Made by a program: the position numbers and the translations under genes
In this document: positions 31,805-41,337 of the stretch, one piece after another
How the letters are laid out: every line of letters starts with the position of its first letter
How positions within the stretch are numbered: the stretch's first letter is position 1
The notes under the pieces: generated by a model
What the model was told of the DNA's origin: nothing
The model's database searches: none
What the model saw: only the letters and a program-made list of their open reading frames with translations
Origin: Neoceratodus forsteri
Lineage: Eukaryota; Chordata; Ceratodontiformes; Ceratodontidae
Direction: 5' to 3'
Assembly (NCBI GenBank): GCA_016271365.2
Contig: CM057456.1
Span: 1,393,903,501-1,393,967,500, forward strand
DNA: 64,000 nucleotides

Positions 31805-32772
31805 GAAAATGGTTCTGGTTCCTACGAAAGGAACCAGATTTGGGTCTGTACATGGCCTGTACAGTCCTTACTGCCTTCCCAGCGTCCTGAAGCTTGGTGA
31901 TGACCTTTTCAGAGGGTTCACCAAACAGGACCTCTCCATTATAAGGGACATCCAGGATACTCTTCTGTACGTCCGGGGTAAATCCAGAGACATGGAGCCA
32001 GGAGTGTCTCCGGAGACAGACGCCTGAATCTGAGCCCCTGGCAGACGAGTCTGCAGAGTCTTATGTGGCTCTTAACACTTGGGTCCCCACGTCTGACCCT
32101 GTGCGGAGGAGGTTCAAGAGCTCTGCCTTCTGCTCGCCATCCGGTAGTTTGTCAACCAGGTCCTGACCCTGTTCCCACAGGGCATTCTGAAACTGAACCA
32201 TATGAGTCAGATAGTTCAGTGACTTGATGGAGCATGTAGCAGCTGCAGACATGTGCCTCCCCAGGGCATCCAACTGCTTGGATTCCTGGTTCGGTGGCTG
32301 TATACTCAGATGTTGTGTTCATTGAGACCTATCATGGGAGGCCGTAATGACCAGGGAATCAGCCAGGGGTTGTTGTGCCAAGTACTGGCCCTCTACACGG
32401 GCCCTGTACAGGTGGTTAGCATTCTTCGGCAGCGCGGGGGTGGAGTGTGGATGCTTCCACGCAGCCTTGGTGACGTCCGTGAAGGTGTCCACCAAGGGTG
32501 GTACCACCACAGGCTTCGAGTCCTTCTGCCGAAGGTAACGAGCTAGGCGCCGTCTCTAGGGGTCGAGATCTTCTGAATCCCATCTCATGTTCTCCTGGAT
32601 GTGCCTCATGATTTTGGAAAAAGAGGGATCATCTGGAGGCGACCTGGGCTGGTCTCGTGGGTCAAGTGATGGGATGATGGGATGCTGATAGGAGAAGGAG
32701 ACCTGGAGGTATCCGAGGTGTCAGGTCTAGAATCATCCCCCCCTGCGGAGTGGACCGTCGACGTCTGGGTCG
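31805..32772 (-). pseudogene. DIRS B gag-like C-terminal region
   Basis: Minus strand: VVVPPLVDTFTDVTKAAWKH near 32510, ADSLVITASHDRSQ, then KQLDALGRHMSAAATCSIKS near 32275, MVQFQNALWEQ, and a basic Gln/Arg-rich tail (FRRNQNHFHGRQRQQPRSGQ) near 31830. The same blocks occur in DIRS A, D, F and G. At least two in-frame stops separate it from the N-terminal ORF. Confidence 0.7.
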
Positions 32773-33942
32773 CTAAGGCCTGGGAGACCCTGAGGGAGAT
32801 CTTGAAGGGGGCCTTCTCTGTTCTTTGGATCTTCCCCTAGGAGGTGGAGTAGGTTCCTTGGGGGTCGGTGGTCTTCCTGCTGGCCCCTGAGGTGGAGGAG
32901 GGGGAGTAGAAGGTGAAGGAGTAGGAGGAGGAGGTTTGACTGGGATCACATCCTTCTTTATTGTGTCCCACCAAAAGGTAAAGAGTTCTTTGACCTCTTG
33001 AACATTCATATCGGACGACGGACCTGGTGTCGGTGGTCTGTCACCAGTATCGGGCGTCGGGTCCGAGGGCGTCACCGGGTTTGACGAAGGCTCCTGTGGA
33101 AGCCCGATGTCCTCATTGTCACCTGCCTGGTCATCAGGCAACATCGGGTCCTTCTCTGTAGAGTCCCGGTGACCGGTGTCTGCCGGTGACGGGGAGGCAG
33201 TCTTCGGCTCCGGCGAACATCTCACTGACGTCAGGTGCTTAGCCGATGTCTGGTCCAACGGGTGTTTAACCGATGAAGGATCGGTAGCCTGCTTCGGGTC
33301 CGTCGTCCGTTTTAGGGACGTCAGGTCCTTAGTCTTCCTGGGAGGGGGATCCGGACCCATCGGGGCCGATCTGGCGTCGGAGTCCCGGCGTCTCTCTGAA
33401 GAAGTTTGAGGTAGTTTAGAAGAGGACTTGGACTGGTGACGGTCTGAAGACTTCAAAGAGGTCCTGGAGGGGTTTGAGGAAGCTGAAGGCTTGGAAGTCT
33501 TGATGGGATGCAAGGAAGCCAAAGTGCTGCCTGAAGACTTGACCTTTACTGGAGGGGGCTGAGAGCAAGCCCTGGAGGGAAAGCGGTGTGAGCGCATGGA
33601 GCCTGAGCTGGTGCGAGAGTCCGAGGCCCGGTTAGGGGATCTGGACCTGGCCTTCTCCCGATGCTTGTCCCGGTGCTTATGGGACTTAGAGGTAGACTCA
33701 CCTCTGGAGGCAGGGTCTTTGTCCATGCTTTTCAACTTTTCTTCCAAGAGGAACCCCTGAAGTGCCTTCTGGCGGCGGATCCGGGTGTGACTGTTGAACC
33801 GCTGGCAAAAGGAGCAGGCCTTGGTGTCATGTTCCGGGCCTAAGCACTGCAGACAGGATGAATGTAGATCCTTGAAAGGGATCTGCTTGCTGCAGGCACA
33901 CTTGGAGGGACGTCCTTCTAAGGAAAGAGTTGGAGATGACAT
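32773..33942 (-). CDS. DIRS B gag-like protein, N-terminal ORF
   Basis: 389 codons, start ATG at 33942 just inside the 5' terminus. Residues 14-45 form a Cys/His cluster (KCACSKQIPFKDLHSSCLQC, then EHDTKACSFCQRF) shared by all DIRS copies here. The rest is low-complexity, rich in Ser, Pro, Lys and Arg, ending in a PPPPTPSPSTPPPPP tract and Arg/Ser-rich tail. Presumed structural or nucleic-acid-binding protein; no known fold recognised. It stops before the conserved C-terminal region, so it is probably truncated. Confidence 0.75.
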   Translation of the reverse strand: MSSPTLSLEGRPSKCACSKQIPFKDLHSSCLQCLGPEHDTKACSFCQRFNSHTRIRRQKALQGFLLEEKLKSMDKDPASRGESTSKSHKHRDKHREKARSRSPNRASDSRTSSGSMRSHRFPSRACSQPPPVKVKSSGSTLASLHPIKTSKPSASSNPSRTSLKSSDRHQSKSSSKLPQTSSERRRDSDARSAPMGPDPPPRKTKDLTSLKRTTDPKQATDPSSVKHPLDQTSAKHLTSVRCSPEPKTASPSPADTGHRDSTEKDPMLPDDQAGDNEDIGLPQEPSSNPVTPSDPTPDTGDRPPTPGPSSDMNVQEVKELFTFWWDTIKKDVIPVKPPPPTPSPSTPPPPPQGPAGRPPTPKEPTPPPRGRSKEQRRPPSRSPSGSPRP

Positions 33943-34019
33943 TTAGTGAAAAAAACTTTGAAAGTACTTTGAAAGTTCTAGGCGTCGTTTGCTAGAGTTG
34001 GACCGTGAGGCCGCTGCCA

Positions 34020-34192
34020 CATGAAATCATGGAAAAGAACTGAGATTCTGGGGACCGCCCTTTTATATGATGCCTGACGTCAGGGCATCCCACTGAATAC
34101 TGCTAGCTAGAAAATTTCCGTGAGTCCTGGCACCTGCCGGCTTCAGTCCTAATGGTGTAACCTGTTGCAAGAGTTGTTTCTCGAAGTAAGAT
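34020..34192 (-). repeat. DIRS B 5' inverted terminus
   Basis: Inverted match to 28205-28370: the GGTTACACCATTAGGACTGA-type block, TTTTCTAGCTAGCAGTATTC and the GATGCC..ACGTCAGG blocks. It ends GTAAGAT against the PLE flank CAATAAAA. Confidence 0.82.
34060..34067 (-). promoter_or_regulatory. TATA box of DIRS B 5' terminus
   Basis: TATAAAAG on the minus strand about 120 bp before the gag ATG; the 3' terminus has the altered CATATAGAAG at the same position. Confidence 0.5.
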
Positions 34193-34272
34193 CAATAAAA
34201 AGACCTTTGAAATGAACTTTGGAAGTTGAAATAATTGAATTTTCTGGGCTCCTGAATATTGTGTTGAATAGA
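34193..34272 (+). repeat. PLE right arm, terminal segment beyond DIRS B
   Basis: CAATAAAAAGACCTTTGAAA to TTGTGTTGAATAG is the complement of 17397-17475. It proves that DIRS B sits inside the PLE end. Confidence 0.85.
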
Positions 34273-34407
34273 AGCTTCAAGTACCCCATAGGAACGAAGC
34301 ACAGAGTGTTGACATTTTGCAATCCATTTCCCACTTAATACTCTGTAATTTGTTGTAATTCTGTACGTAACATGCCAGTTTTTGGTCAACTGTGTATCCT
34401 GGTCAGG

Positions 34408-34760
34408 AAAAACAGGTTACTCACCTGTAGCAGTAGTTCTAGGAGTGGTATATGTTGTTCATCCCCACTTCTTGGCATGTCCCTTTCCCCTTTAAGAATT
34501 GCCGGAAAGTCTTCAAGCTGGCTCCTCCCACCCACCCAGGTGGTATAACACTCGGCTCTGCCCCATGACGCCAGATCTTAGCCCGCTGCTAGCCAGGTGT
34601 GTGTGCATGCACTGTGAGGGAGTTAGGTGGGTCTGTGTGGATGAAAAACATATACCACTCCTAGAACTACTGTTACAGGTGAGTAACCTGTTTTATGGAC
34701 GTGATATGTTGTTCATCCACACTTGGCAGACTCCTAGCAGTTCTCCAGGAGGAGGGAGGT
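34408..34760 (-). repeat. DIRS C 3' terminus and internal complementary region
   Basis: CAGTAGTTCTAGGAGTGGTA near 34430 recurs inverted as TACCACTCCTAGAACTACTG near 34657, continuing GTGAGTAACCTGTTTTATGG and then GATATGTTGTTCATCCACAC, a second copy of the sub-terminal sequence. Same end-joined design as the AGTACAG family, with unrelated sequence. Confidence 0.75.
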
Positions 34761-34774
34761 AAGGCGTACAACCC

Positions 34775-35500
34775 CTACTTTGGAAACAGAGACTGGAGAA
34801 CTGAGGCCCCAAAACCAGCATCCCGGCGTGACTCAAGGTCGATGTGGTAGTGGGTGATAAAGGTGTTTGCTGTCTTCCAAGTGACAGCCCGACAGATTTC
34901 CTGTATAGTGATGTCCCTGGAAGCAGCCACCGTTGCAGTGGTATGGCGGGTGGAATGAGCTCTTATCCCTCTGGGAGGCTCCTTGCCTGCCAACTCATGC
35001 CATAGATTTATGCAAGATGTAATCCATCTTGCGATCATCCGCTTTGCTGCAGGTCTGCCAGAAGTGGCTTCAGCATAGGTGACAAACAGCTGGTGAACCT
35101 CTCCCCGGATTCCCGCCATCCTCTCCTTATACTAGGAGAGAGCTCATCTCAGGTCCAAGGTATGGAGCCTGTATTCGGCATCTGAGGTGTAGTTCAGGTA
35201 GAACACAGGCAGAATCAACACCTGATTAAGGTGAAACTCTGACACCACCTTCAGGAGGAATTTCAGGTGGGAGGGGAAGCAGGACAACTTTGTCCCTGTG
35301 GAAGATCAGATAAGGGGAGTCCACCGAGAGCGCCTGGAGCTCCCCTGTCCTTCTGGCAGACGTGATAGCCACCAGGAACGCCATCTTCCACAACAAGTGC
35401 AACAACTCACTCTTGTGCATAGGATAGAATGGTTTGCCCATGAGCTTTGCTAGTACCAGCAGTAGATCCCACGGAGGTGGAGATTCATGTACCAGAGGGA
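34775..35500 (-). pseudogene. DIRS C tyrosine recombinase, C-terminal domain
   Basis: 35441-35226: KMAFLVAITSARRTGELQAL (first catalytic Arg) and SPYLIFHRDKVVL. 35119-34775: RMIARWITSCINLWHELAGK, RAHSTRHTTATVA (HxxR), CRAVTWKTANTFITHYHIDL (Trp and Tyr) and GFGASVLQSLFPK at the end. All catalytic residues are visible, but the two halves are in different frames with stops between. Confidence 0.78.
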
Positions 35501-35516
35501 ATATGTGATCCAGGCC

Positions 35517-36230
35517 TTAGAAAAAGTGCCCGGCCACTGTCTCCTGCGCCAGCGTCGGCTGACCGGCCCACGCCTGGTAAGCATAGATGGCTGCCAAGTG
35601 CACCCTAAGGGTCGAAGACTGAAGACCCCCTTTGGACAGAGACCAAATGTAGTCGAGAATGTTAGCCACTGGACAGGACAGAGGGTCCAGGCCCTTGCCC
35701 TGGCACCAAATGGAAAACCTTTTCCATTTGAAGGCAGAACATTTCCTGGTCGACTCCTTCCTGGATGCCTCCACTACTGTGAGGACATCCTTGGAGAGAC
35801 CCAAAGCCTGGAACTCTAGCCACTTAGGTACCAGGCTGTCAGGTGCAGGAATTGAAGGTCTAGATGGAATACCTTCCCCTGATTGAGTGAGATCAGGTCC
35901 GGGCATGCTGGAAGCCACTCTGGGGGCCTGTTGCTGAGGCTGAGGAGGTCTGGGTACCAGAATCACCTGCGCCTTGTCCTTCCTCACCTTGAGGAGCACC
36001 CTGTGGATCAAGGGAAATGGAGGGAAGGCACAGAAGAGGCCTGGGGTCCATGGCCTTGAGAAGGCATCCCCCTGCTGAGGGGGGTGGGCATGAAACAGCC
36101 TCAGCTTGGTGTTTTCCAGGGAGGCAAACAGGTCCACCAATGGTCTGCCCCAGTGGGAGAACAGACTGTGTGCTACCTCTGGATGGAGAGACCACTCATT
36201 GGATGTCTTGCCTGTGCGGTTTGAGAGCAT
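35517..36230 (-). pseudogene. DIRS C RNase H tail to recombinase N-terminus
   Basis: 237 open codons: WSLHPEVAHSLFSHWGRPLV, DLFASLENTKLRLFHAHPPQ and RPWTPGLFCAFPPFPLIHRV (DIRS linker after RNase H). Then the recombinase N-terminal domain: LGLSKDVLTVVEASRKESTR, FKWKRFSIWCQGKGLDPLSC and VHLAAIYAYQAWAG. A frame change upstream joins it to the RNase H core. Confidence 0.72.
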
Positions 36231-37853
36231 CCACCAGTTGGTTTGAGGCTCCTGCCATGTGGATGGCTAGGAGATCCACCTCCAGACGGCTCACGAGTGT
36301 CCAGATGCGGAGCACTTCCCTGCACAGCAGACGGGAATGCGTGCCAGCCTGTTTATTGAGGTAGTACTTGGTCATGGTATTGTCCGTCTGGACTTGAACC
36401 ACTTGACCCTGGAGCTGAGGAGTGAAAGCTGACAGTGCCAGTCTGACTGCTCTGAGCTCCAACAGGTTGATGTGATAACAGGACTCCTTGGGGGCCCTGT
36501 TGTCCCCCATGTAGGCTCCCCAGCACATGAGAGAGGCATCAGTCGTAAGGACGGCCGTCGGCTCAGGGCAGACAAACGGGATCCCTTTCTGCAACCGGTC
36601 TGGGATGGTCCACCATTGGAGAGCATCCCACATCCTCTGGGTCACGGTGATCATCTGGTCGAAGTGACCATGGCACTGAGTCCACTGGGTGGCCAGCTCC
36701 CATTGGAGGGGGCGCGTGTGCCACTGGGCCCAACGGACCACAGAGGTGCACGCCGCCATGTAACCCAGAAGGCACAGAAAGTCCCGGGCAAGGTGCAGTT
36801 GCCCAACCAGAAATGATTGGGCAAAGGAGGAGAGAACCTCCGCCCTGTCCACTGGGAGCCGAGTTCTGGCTTGACAAGAGTCGAGCTCTGCCCTGATGAA
36901 GCACATCACCTGAGAAGGCACAAGCTCCGATTTGGCCCTGTTGATCAGGAGGCCGAGCAGAGAGCAGGTCTGGAGGGCCAGGTCCCTTGACCTCTCCACC
37001 TCCTGCTGGGTGGAACCTGCTAAGAGCCAGTTGTCGAGGTAGGGGTAAATTCTGACACCCCCCCGATGCCTCAGGTGGCTGCCACCACTGCAATGCATTT
37101 GGTGAAGACCTGTGGTGCCAATGACAGGCCGAATGGCATGGCTCGGAACTTGTATAGAGTTCCCTCGGCTCTAAAGCAGAGGAACAGCTCGTGAGATGGA
37201 CAAATTGGGATGTGAAAGAACGCATCCTGGAGATCCAGTGAACAGAACCACATGTTTTGCTCCAGGGATGGTATGATCTGAGACAGAGTGACCATCCGGA
37301 AGGTGCGTGACCTGAGATACTGATTCAGGTCGTGCAGATCTAGAATGGGGCGCCAGCCCCCCATCCGCTTGGGAATCAGGAAGTACCTGGAAACGAAGCC
37401 TGGGTCTGCTGGAGGATCCGCCACTGGAGCTACTGCCTCCTTGAAGAGGAGCTGAGCAATGTCTTGGAGAGCTGATTGAGTGTGGGTGGATACCCTCTCC
37501 TCCCGTGGGAAACAGGCTCGGCTTGCAAGGTACTACTCGAATTCCAGAGGCAGTCGCTGGCCGACCACTTCTAAGACCCACCTGTCTGTGGTAACGGTGG
37601 ACCAGGTGGAAAGAAAGTGGTGGAGCCGGCCCCCCACGGGAGGACCCAGAGCTGGCATGATAGGAGTAGGGGTGGCAGCTCCCACTCCGTCACTGAGCAG
37701 GCTTGGAGTCAGAGGGTCCAGGGCCTGAACCTCAGCCTCCCTTACGGGCCTGGACCGGGGGCACCAAGCTTGAGCCTGCTGCTGACCCCCTTGAAAGGAG
37801 GACTGCTGGGCCGCAACTGTAGACAAGTGACTTTCTTGGGCTGGTAACATGCA
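36196..37853 (-). pseudogene. DIRS C reverse transcriptase and RNase H
   Basis: Start of RT: STVTTDRWVLEVVGQRL near 37590. 37424-37071: FVSRYFLIPKRMGGWRPILD, SLDLQDAFFHIPICPSHELF and MPFGLSLAPQVFTKCIAVV. 37098-36196: YPYLDNWLLAGS (Asn in place of the second catalytic Asp), AELDSCQARTRLPVDRAEVL, and RNase H TTDASLMCWGAYMG, INLLELRAVRLAL, VQTDNTMTKYYLNK. A 300-codon stretch without stops covers the second half; RT is split by one frameshift. Confidence 0.8.
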
Positions 37854-37989
37854 TTATTGGTGGCATCGGTCTGGGTTTTCAGGTTAAATCAAGTATATTC
37901 TCAGAAATCACTAAACTCTGTCGGAGGGTGGATAATGAAGCATGAAAAAGGATGTAGAAATGCTGAGCAGTGGTCAAACATTGTAACTT
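37854..37989. other. Unrecognised spacer
   Basis: AT-rich sequence between the broken 5' edge of DIRS C and the SINE-like copy; nothing recognised. It holds the left target-site copy AAACATTGTAACTT (37976-37989). Confidence 0.5.
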
Positions 37990-38559
37990 TTACAGTTCAT
38001 TTCTTTCTCCTCGCCCTGGGCAGCACACCTTCTTGCCTGATCCGCTAACCCTGTCCCCCGCTGGCGGCCTACCTTCCGCTGTCCTCCATGGCTTGCCCCC
38101 CCATGGCAGGGCATCAGGGATCCCTCAACCAGCCAGAATGGATCCGGTGCAGAGGTTACCGCTATTCATGGGAGCAGGGCCTGCAGGGATCAGCTGTCAT
38201 CATGCTGTGCCCAGGACTTTCTTTTTCCTCTTTCTCCCCTTAGGAGAGGAGACGTGCAATGACACCCTATGGATAGAGCACGCACATGTCCGCACGCGCG
38301 CCTCCAAGCGTCTACCTCCTCTCCTCTCCTCCCCTTTCTAAGCGTCGGTGTGCTGTCCCCCAGCTACCACTAGGGGCCAGCGGACACCAACTGCTGGTGG
38401 CCCCCCTTTCCCGGAGAAGGAGAGCAGTCCCTCGGATGCTCGATACTTCTCCTCCCCTGCTGACCCCCGGCGGCCTGTGCTCGTTCCCGAACATGGGTCG
38501 CCGGCATAGTGTGAGGTCAGGCTTCCAGCGCCTTAGCCCTCAGTGCCACCAGGCCGGCT
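37990..38559 (-). mobile_element. SINE-like element, copy 2 (long)
   Basis: Flanked by AAACATTGTAACTT and AAACACTGTAACTT (13 of 14). On the minus strand the head is GCCGGCCTGGTGGCACTGAG, GGCTAAGGCGCTGGAAGCCT, CCGGCGACCCATGTTCGGGA, close to the A box, D-arm and B box of a class II tRNA. At 570 bp it is longer than the other copies; the extra GC-rich sequence (about 38110-38430) may be a nested insertion or duplication. Confidence 0.62.
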
Positions 38560-38573
38560 AAACACTGTAACTT

Positions 38574-38825
38574 AAAGAGGAATGAGACCTAGTGGAGAGA
38601 TGATAGAGCTCAGTAAATCTACGTAGGAACGACAGGCCAGACCTGATGGACTAAGTTTTTTTTGTTGTTGTTGTTGTTTACCAGCTATAGCTAGAAAATA
38701 AATCCAAACACCATTTGCCCTACTAACAAGATGCCATACTATACAGTGAGGTCATGAACGTGAGTTCACCTCTTCAGTATGCAGACTATCATGTCAAAGT
38801 TAGGCAAAGCAGCTCAGCTAGGGAA
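38574..38825. other. Unrecognised spacer with (GTT)n
   Basis: No gene. Contains a short GTT microsatellite near 38662-38680. The left flank of DIRS D, AGCTCAGCTAGGGA, is at its end. Confidence 0.5.
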
Positions 38826-39260
38826 AGTACAGTTACGTAAGAATTTACCGTAACAGTAGATCCTCGAGAGGAGCTCTTGCAGCAGGTAACACTGGTAGGA
38901 CTGAAGCCACCAGGCCCACATGGAAAACTTCTAGCTAGCAGTCCATCATGGGGGACTGCCCCCGATGGCATCTGCCTATACTATAAAGGGGGCAGGCCCC
39001 TACACCTACCTCAGTTCTCCTGCCGGAGACCCCAAACAGGTAGCGAAAGGGAGAGCCGAGGCAGATTCTCAGAGCTGAGGAAAAGGTACAAGCAGAAGAG
39101 GTGCAAGAGAAGAAACTATCAGGGGGAAGGAGGGAGGAAAAGCAATGCTGGCTGCAAGAGCTTCTCTCTAAGATCTACTGGTAAGGTAAGTTCTCACGTA
39201 ACTGTACTATCTTACTTCAAGGGGACTTTTGCAGCAGGTAACACCAGTAGGACTGAGTCC
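38826..39260 (-). repeat. DIRS D 3' terminus and internal complementary region
   Basis: AGTACAGTTACGTAAGAATT recurs inverted near 39173-39208 and runs into ATCTTACTTCAAGGGGACTT; the GCAGCAGGTAACACYRGTAG block appears on both sides. Confidence 0.8.
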
Positions 39261-40360
39261 CGTGCAGTACCAGAACTGACCAAAAAGGCAGCTGGGAGGA
39301 GGCAGGAGATGTCAGCAGAAGGATCAGGAAAGAATGCCCTAAAAGGACTGCAAGCCCAAAGTTAGCCTTACGCCTAGAAGCAATGTCCAGACTGTAGTGC
39401 CGAATGAAGGTGTGGACAGAACTCCAGGCGGCAGATGCACAGATGTCTGCAACAGACACAGTCTTGAAACTGGTGGTAGAGGCAGCCATACCTTTGGTGG
39501 AATGGCTCTTTACCGCCCCTGGCAAGGGCTTGTTGTAATTACGGTAACAGAAAACAATGCAGTTAACTAACCATTTTGACAAACACCGTTTCTAAACAGG
39601 TGCCCCCTCTCTCTTAGGGGCAAACAAAGCAAAGAACCGATCAGTTTTTCGAACAGACTGGGTGTGGTGAGTGTAAAACCAAAGCACCCAATGAACATCC
39701 AAGGTATGGAGCAAGGTCCCCAATTAGAATACTCAGGAAAATAAATTTGCAGGTGGATGGATTGGGTTTAAAGTAAACTGACACCACCTTAAGTAAAAAC
39801 TTAGGATTAGTACACAAAGACACCCTGTCTTTGTGAAAAACCAAATAAGGGTTTTTACACATCAGAGCCTGAAGCTCGGAAATCCTCCGAGCAGAGGTAA
39901 CAGCAACCAAAAAGAGCGTCTTCCATGACAGAAAGTGCAGCTTGCAACTCACAGCCAGTGCAAAGGGAGGCAGAGTGAGCTTTTCCAGCACGAAAGAAGG
40001 TCTCATGGAGGGACAGGCTCCTAGATGGGAGGCTTCAAATGTAGGCTTCCCCATAAGAATGTGTGGAAACTTTTAACTGGGCAACAGATTTGCCCTCAAT
40101 AGGTGCATGGTACGCAGAGATGGCAGAAAGGTGCACCTTAAGAGAGGAGTACCCCAGGCCTGAGTCCTAAAGGGAGAGCAGGTACTCCAAAATCAAATTC
40201 ACCAGACAGGTGAAGGGATCCATGTGGTGACCAGCGGCCCACAGGGAGAAGCGCTTCCACTTCAAGGCATAGGTGGCTCTAGTGGAAAGTTTTCTAGCAG
40301 CCACCAGGACATCAGTGACCCTGGAAGAAACCCCAAAGCGGGTGATAGCCAAGTCTGCAG
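39217..40360 (-). pseudogene. DIRS D tyrosine recombinase
   Basis: N-terminal piece 40352-40167 (VTDVLVAARKLSTRATYALK). Middle 40054-39641 (TSARRISELQALMCKNPYLV, first Arg present). C-terminal 39582-39217 (GAVKSHSTKGMAASTT, SAAWSSVHTFIRHYSLDIAS). The HxxR motif reads HSTK, losing the second catalytic Arg, while Trp and Tyr remain. Frames differ and stops separate the pieces. Confidence 0.8.
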
Positions 40361-40401
40361 GAGCTACTCATGTAGATGCAGGGACTTGAGGTCTAGATGG
40401 A

Positions 40402-41337
40402 CTAGGGTGCTTTGTTCCTGGGACAGCAAGATGGTGCATGGGGTAAGGGTACTGTAGGTTCCACTGCTAGCTGCTGCAGCAGGGGGAACCAAATCTGACC
40501 CGGCCAATAGGTGGCTATGATGATTATCCCTGTCCTCTCCGACTGAAGCTTGAGAAGAACCCTCTGAAGGAGCAGGAAGGTATACAGGAACCTCCCTTTC
40601 TGGGAGAGGGACAATGCATCGCACCAGAAAACTCCATTCCCAGGATCGGGCGAGCACAAAAGCAGCAGTTTTGCTTTGAATGGGGATGCAAAAAGGTTCA
40701 ACTCTGAATGACCCCATTTGTTGAAGAGGTCTTTGACCATTAAGGGCAACAGTTCCCACTCATGAGCCTTCAACCTGGACTGGCTGAGACTGTTGGCCAG
40801 GACCTTTTGGGTGCCTGGAACATAAACAGACGAGAGCTGCAGGTCGTGCTTGATGGCCCAATACCAGACTCTCATTCCTTCTCGACAAAGGGGGTATGAG
40901 TTAGTGCCCCTTTGCTTGTTGATGTAGTACACTGCGGACATGTTGTCCATCTGCACCAGCAGTGGGCCGGGAAGAATGTTGGTCTGAAAGGCCTGCAGGG
41001 AGTAAGAAACAACCCGCATCCCCAGCACATTGATATGGGGATGCTGCTCCGCTTCAGACCAAGTCCCCTGGGTCTGACACTCGGCCAAGTGAGCACCCCA
41101 ACCAAGACCCAAGGCATCCGTCGTGATGATCTGCTGAGGGGATAGAGAACAAAAGGGGACCCCTTGCAGGAGATTGGCAGGGTTCTGCCACCACTCCAAT
41201 GTCCTCCTCACTGGATCGGAGACCATTACTGGCTGATCCAGGTCATCTGTGCGCTGGTTCCATTGAACTCGAAGGGTCCACTGGGGAACCCTCATATGCA
41301 GGTGGACCAGAGGTACTGTGGCTATGGCTGCCACCAT
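40402..41337 (-). pseudogene. DIRS D RNase H region
   Basis: 311 codons open: QWTLRVQWNQRTDD (end of RT), IITTDALGLGWGAHLA (TDAS changed to TDAL, Asp kept), INVLGMRVVSYSLQAF (usual Glu block ILEMRA now VLGMRV, so the catalytic Glu is lost), LLVQMDNMSAVYYINK and VYVPGTQKVLANSLSQ. The linker has LNLFASPFKAKLLLLCSPDP. Long open frame but altered metal site. Confidence 0.78.

Larger units (their letters stand above)
28163..34192 (-). mobile_element. DIRS B: full-length DIRS retrotransposon, best preserved
   Basis: A 6.03-kb element with both termini, inserted precisely in the PLE right arm: flanks GGGGAA and CAATAAAA are contiguous in the left arm, with nothing gained or lost. The minus-strand order is gag-like (33942-31805), RT (31804-30660), RNase H (30535-29741) and tyrosine recombinase (ORF 30602-28710). 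YLDD, the RNase H acids and the recombinase RHR..Y residues are present. Only a handful of stops or frameshifts interrupt gag and RT, so the copy is young. DIRS J at the right edge belongs to the same subfamily. Confidence 0.93.
17397..34272. mobile_element. Head-to-head inverted pair of Penelope-like elements (PLE), with three nested insertions
   Basis: The left arm (minus) is 17397-17597, 20855-22431 and 24118-24932. The right arm (plus) is 24933-28162 and 34193-34272. The arms are inverted copies of the same PLE, meeting inside the RT gene near 24932. PLEs encode an RT related to telomerase RT plus a GIY-YIG endonuclease; both are visible here. Partial inverted copies upstream of a fuller copy are a known PLE arrangement. 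The right arm reaches about 155 bp further upstream in RT, and the left arm has lost the RT active site. Insertions: a LINE and an ORF1-only L1 in the left arm, DIRS B in the right. Confidence 0.85.
34408..37853 (-). mobile_element. DIRS C: second terminal family, 5' truncated
   Basis: The 3' terminus reads ACAGGTTACTCACCTGTAGC, unrelated to the AGTACAG ends of A/B/D, and recurs inverted at about 34662-34698 to form an ICR. The minus-strand order is RT, RNase H and tyrosine recombinase, with gag reduced to its last residues. Near 37853 it ends abruptly in unrelated sequence, so the 5' terminus and nearly all gag are missing. The same family is seen at 63054-63812 (I) and, by protein, at 48641-52056 (E). 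Confidence 0.85.

Noticed and set aside
35487..36364. Plus-strand ORFs of 110-115 codons over DIRS C
   Set aside because: Off-strand shadows of the RNase H and recombinase coding region.
38286..38561. 91-codon ORF in GC-rich DNA
   Set aside because: Lies inside SINE-like copy 2; stop-poor because of GC content.
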